Shown here: positions 6,605-8,905 of the stretch, in pieces
Numbering within the stretch: the first letter of the stretch is position 1
Layout of the letters: each line of letters starts with the position of its first letter
NCBI GenBank assembly: GCA_002329445.1
Contig: DCTU01000059.1
Coordinates: forward strand, 976-9,880
Origin: a bacterium UBP9_UBA1432
GTDB taxonomy: Bacteria > Vulcanimicrobiota > Xenobia > Xenobiales > Xenobiaceae
Direction: 5' to 3'
DNA: 8,905 bases
Program-made: the position numbers and the translations under genes
Notes under the pieces: generated by a model
Database searches by the model: none
What the model was told of the DNA's origin: nothing
Seen by the model: only the letters and a program-made list of their open reading frames with translations

Positions 6605-7354
6605 TTAGGCCGACGGGCCTGTCGATCCTTTCGAACGGACATGCGCCCGATGCGCCGACCGCGTGCGTCGGGACCTGGATCTGCGCCGATGCAGGAAGAC
6701 GGTGGCCGGTCCCCACGAGAAGGCCATCTCCCGGCGGCCCAGATCCTCCCACTCCGCCGAGGGCAGGGCCTGGCTCAGCGAGACCGCACGGGCTTTCGGG
6801 GGGGCCGCGTCGGCCAGGTTCCGGGTGACGGCGGCCCAGGAGGAGGCCTCCAGGCAGGTCCCCGCCAGGAAGTAGACCGTCCCCCGGGGCAGGGGCCCTT
6901 CGCGAAAGTCCCCTGTCTGGAAGTCCACCCCCTCCAGGCCCAGAAGCCCTGCCGCGCGCCTCCCCCGCATGACGAAGCCTTCCAGGACCTCCAGCCCGAT
7001 CGCCCGCGCTCCGAAGGCCAGTCGGGCCACCAGGGGCAACACCCCGCGCCCGCAGCCCAGATCGACCACGACGTCCCGAGGTCCCACGTCCAGGGCCTCC
7101 AGCAGGTCGAACGCGGTCCCCGGGAGGGTCTCTCCATAGACCAGGTCCTCCGCGGACAACCCCGAGGCCGGGCCCTCCCTTCGGACCACTCCGAGAGGGG
7201 TCTGGCCCACCCAGGCGCGAATCATGGCCCACCTCAGGCGCCACCACCAGGAACTTCGACCGAAGCGAAGCAGTTCGATCCCGGTGCGGGTGGTCACCCA
7301 GGCCGCGTTGGCCAAGCCCACCCCCACAAGCTCCAAGGATTCGGTTGCTCGCAA
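6605..7354 (-). CDS. Class I SAM-dependent methyltransferase, DOT1-like motif pattern
   Basis: A 249-aa predicted methyltransferase; the substrate is unknown. Motif I is V95-V-V-D98-L-G-C-G-R-G104, the SAM-binding glycine loop. A Y73-G74-E75 motif about 20 residues earlier and an acidic strand-2 end (G120-L-E122) follow the layout of DOT1-like and related bacterial methyltransferases. D149 in TGDF fits the motif contacting the adenine, and VYFLAGTCLE (about 159-168) matches the motif IV strand. The N-terminal 50 residues are Trp/Arg-rich (WWWRLRW at 36-42) and may form an amphipathic or membrane-contacting helix, but no clear transmembrane span is seen. The C-terminal 29 residues are strikingly basic (RRRSRSRR). 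The TTG start at 7354 is chosen because AGGAGG lies four bases upstream (plus-strand CCTCCT 7359-7364); an in-frame GTG at 7432 would add 26 residues but lacks a ribosome site. It precedes dnaE by 60 bp on the same strand and diverges from the monooxygenase. Confidence 0.85.
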   Translation of the reverse strand: MRATESLELVGVGLANAAWVTTRTGIELLRFGRSSWWWRLRWAMIRAWVGQTPLGVVRREGPASGLSAEDLVYGETLPGTAFDLLEALDVGPRDVVVDLGCGRGVLPLVARLAFGARAIGLEVLEGFVMRGRRAAGLLGLEGVDFQTGDFREGPLPRGTVYFLAGTCLEASSWAAVTRNLADAAPPKARAVSLSQALPSAEWEDLGRREMAFSWGPATVFLHRRRSRSRRTRSAHRAHVRSKGSTGPSA

Positions 7355-7358
7355 AGGC

Positions 7359-7364
7359 CCTCCT
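7359..7364 (-). promoter_or_regulatory. Shine-Dalgarno AGGAGG of the methyltransferase gene
   Basis: On the minus strand a perfect AGGAGG is followed by four bases and then TTG, which fixes the start at 7354 despite the unusual codon. The spacing is a little shorter than ideal, so initiation may be moderate. Confidence 0.6.
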
Positions 7365-7456
7365 GAGGTTCCAGGTAGGCGGGTTTTCAATCGGGGTGGA
7401 CAGGTTCCTCCGGGCGGAAGGCAGCGCGGCACCGGCTGCGAAGGGGAGAGACAACG

Positions 7457-7462
7457 AGGAGG
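7457..7462 (+). promoter_or_regulatory. Shine-Dalgarno AGGAGG of the monooxygenase gene
   Basis: A perfect AGGAGG lies seven bases before GTG at 7470, optimal spacing. It decides the start codon and suggests efficient translation. Confidence 0.8.
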
Positions 7463-7469
7463 AAGTCCA

Positions 7470-8905
7470 GTGGCAGAGTTCGAGACCGAAGTCCTGGTGG
7501 TCGGAGCCGGCCCGGTGGGCCTGATGATGGCGGTCGAGCTGCACCGTCACGGCGTGCCCTGCCGGATCATCGAGCGCTCGACCGAAGCCTCGGTGGAGTG
7601 CCGGGCCCTGCATGTCCAGTCCCGCACCCTGGAGGTCCTCGAGCACCTGGGGCTGGCCGAGGCGGCCATGGAACTGGGGGTCCGGGTCCGTGCCGAGAAC
7701 ATCTGGAAGGACGGCAGCCTGCTGCAGCGGATTCCCATGGACTGGGACCCCTTGCCGGACATCCCCTTCCCGATGATGCTGAACCTCGAGCAGAACATGA
7801 TGGAAGCCCTGCTGAGCGACCATCTGACCCGCCTGGGGGGTCGGGTCGAGCGCGGCGTGGCCCTGACGGGCGTGGCCCAGGTCCCGGAATCGGTCACGGC
7901 CACGGTGTGGACCCCCGACGGCGTGGACCACATCCGCTGCCGCTACCTGGTAGGCTGTGACGGCTCGACCAGCCTGGTCCGCAAGGAGATGGGGCTACCC
8001 TTCGAGGGCCACCCCTATCCGGACACCTACATCATGGCCGACGTCGAGGTGGAGGGATGGCTGGCTCCGGAAGAATCCCACCGCTTCATCCGGGGCGACG
8101 AGGTCCTCCTGGCCACCCCGATCCGCGGCAGCCACCGCTTCCGGATGACCACGCGGGATGACGGCCCCTCCCAGGTCTCCCCCTCCGAATACGGGCTCCT
8201 GGGTGAAAGCCGCCCTCCCGCCCTGCAGGAGATGCAGAGAGCCCTGGATCGCGTCGCCAGGCCCGGCCTGCACCTGGTGAACAGCCGCTGGACCTCCCAC
8301 TATCGGGTCAGCCGCCGACTGGCCTCGCGCTTCCGCAAAGGACGAATCTTCCTGGCCGGAGACGCGGCCCACCTCTTCCCCGATGCGGGTGGGCAGGGCA
8401 TGAACACCGGAATCCAGGACGCCTGGGGTCTGGCCTGGAGGCTGGCCAGCGACCTGCGCGGTTCCGGCACCTGGACCCTGCTGGGAGGCTATGAGGTCGA
8501 ACGCCGCCACGTGGCCACGGAAGTCGCGGCCCGGACCGACCGGGCCTTCCGCACGCGCACCGAACTGCTCGACCAGGAGGCGGAGGGTTCTCCCCAGCGC
8601 TGGATGCAGAGCTGGGCCCAACTGGAGACCAACTATCGCGATCTGCCGGGATTCGAACAGCACGGCTCGAGGCCAGAACAGGCGGCCCTGGAGGCAGGAG
8701 ACCGGGCACCCGACGGCCGCCTGGAGCTTCCCGGCAAGGGAACCCTGCGCGTCTTCGATCTGCTGAAGGGGACCTCCAGCCACGCGCTCTTCTTCTTCCA
8801 GGGCCAGGAATTGCCCGGCGAGCTGGCCGGGCTGGCGGACTGGCTGGTGCAGCATCGCTCCCGGCAGGTGCGCTGCCACGTCATCCGGGAAACCTGCTCG
8901 CAGCC
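7470..8905 (+). CDS. FAD-dependent aromatic-ring-type monooxygenase, 3' end outside window
   Basis: A flavoprotein monooxygenase of the PheA/TfdB class (group A flavin hydroxylases): in this family NAD(P)H-reduced FAD forms a hydroperoxide that hydroxylates an aromatic or polyketide substrate. 478 codons are visible and the frame stays open to the window edge. All three FAD signatures are present: the Rossmann GxGxxG as G12-A-G-P-V-G17 with Glu35 ending strand 2, the DG motif L160-V-G-C-D164-G165, and the GD motif F294-L-A-G297-D298-A-A-H followed by GGQGMNTGIQDAWGLAWRL (307-325). Arg45 in the RALHVQSRTLE stretch matches the conserved FAD/substrate-proximal Arg. From about 407 a GDRAPDG segment begins the thioredoxin-like C-terminal domain, cut off near 478. 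The start is GTG with an excellent ribosome site. The role could be aromatic catabolism or tailoring of a secondary metabolite; no neighbouring pathway gene in view decides this. It is divergent from the methyltransferase. Confidence 0.93.
   Translation, partial: MAEFETEVLVVGAGPVGLMMAVELHRHGVPCRIIERSTEASVECRALHVQSRTLEVLEHLGLAEAAMELGVRVRAENIWKDGSLLQRIPMDWDPLPDIPFPMMLNLEQNMMEALLSDHLTRLGGRVERGVALTGVAQVPESVTATVWTPDGVDHIRCRYLVGCDGSTSLVRKEMGLPFEGHPYPDTYIMADVEVEGWLAPEESHRFIRGDEVLLATPIRGSHRFRMTTRDDGPSQVSPSEYGLLGESRPPALQEMQRALDRVARPGLHLVNSRWTSHYRVSRRLASRFRKGRIFLAGDAAHLFPDAGGQGMNTGIQDAWGLAWRLASDLRGSGTWTLLGGYEVERRHVATEVAARTDRAFRTRTELLDQEAEGSPQRWMQSWAQLETNYRDLPGFEQHGSRPEQAALEAGDRAPDGRLELPGKGTLRVFDLLKGTSSHALFFFQGQELPGELAGLADWLVQHRSRQVRCHVIRETCSQ

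Larger units (their letters stand above)
7355..7469. promoter_or_regulatory. Divergent intergenic region between the methyltransferase and monooxygenase genes
   Basis: This 115-bp gap must hold the promoter of the methyltransferase (leftward) and probably that of the monooxygenase (rightward), unless either starts outside. A heptamer AGGTTCC repeats directly at 7366-7372 and 7402-7408. A minus-strand TTGAAA (plus TTTCAA, 7385-7390) resembles a -35 hexamer but has no matching -10 at proper distance. GCAGC (7421-7425) and GCTGC (7435-7439) form a short dyad. No promoter can be called with confidence. Confidence 0.35.

Noticed and set aside
4307..7366. Very long plus-strand open frame (over 1000 codons) antisense to dnaE and the methyltransferase
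   Set aside because: The translation is a monotonous Val/Gly/Leu/His/Gln-rich string without domains, typical of the antisense frame of GC-rich genes; the opposite strand encodes clear DnaE motifs.
7385..7390. Minus-strand TTGAAA as the -35 box of the methyltransferase promoter
   Set aside because: No acceptable -10 hexamer 16-18 bases downstream.
6381..7931. Minus-strand open frame of about 516 codons spanning the dnaE start, the methyltransferase and the monooxygenase start
   Set aside because: It crosses three real genes and their intergenic regions and shows no domain; it is a shadow frame.
7995..8879. Minus-strand open frame of about 290 codons antisense to the monooxygenase
   Set aside because: The opposite strand has intact FAD motifs and a strong ribosome site; this translation has none.
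1..8905. Mobile element, defence island or CRISPR array
   Set aside because: No transposase, integrase, terminal repeats, regularly spaced repeats or toxin-antitoxin pair is visible; the composition is even along the window.

Overview
This is a GC-rich bacterial chromosome segment. Third codon positions are almost always G or C, two starts are GTG and one is TTG, and long spurious open frames lie antisense to the real genes. It carries five protein-coding genes: two core information-processing genes (proS, dnaE) and three others. I see no mobile element, CRISPR array, tRNA or rRNA, and no multi-gene accessory system. The phylum cannot be fixed from sequence alone. An archaeal/eukaryote-type (type 3) prolyl-tRNA synthetase, a full-length DnaE-type replicase with an apparently complete PHP metal site, and a proline-rich nuclease-fold protein fit a GC-rich, probably Gram-negative lineage such as Myxococcota or a less-studied phylum. 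This is an impression, not a demonstration.

Layout. Positions 1-110 are the leader of proS and hold an irregular stem-loop at 6-38. proS (111-1646, +) is complete and ends in a TAG that belongs to a tandem 9-bp repeat. A perfect 10-bp GC-rich stem (1702-1736) separates it from a convergent gene (1743-2843, -) for an endonuclease/exonuclease/phosphatase (EEP) fold protein. That protein has a disordered N-terminus and a degenerate C-terminal active-site motif. A 203-bp gap (2844-3046) holds a 9-bp inverted repeat abutting a 12-bp palindrome. dnaE (3047-6544, -) follows, and 60 bp upstream of its GTG start is a SAM-dependent methyltransferase gene (6605-7354, -) in the same reading frame. A 115-bp divergent gap (7355-7469) leads to a FAD-dependent aromatic-ring-type monooxygenase gene (7470 onward, +), which runs off the window.

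How the genes relate. proS and dnaE serve translation and replication and share no pathway with each other or with the rest. The methyltransferase and dnaE are probably co-transcribed. The EEP gene may be a separate unit downstream. The monooxygenase and methyltransferase diverge from a short shared region; whether they act in one pathway is unknown. The points most worth a second look are the altered EEP active site, the intact PHP metal-ligand set in DnaE, the eroded zinc site of ProRS, and three dyad structures between genes. I do not find convincing evidence of a new multi-gene system.
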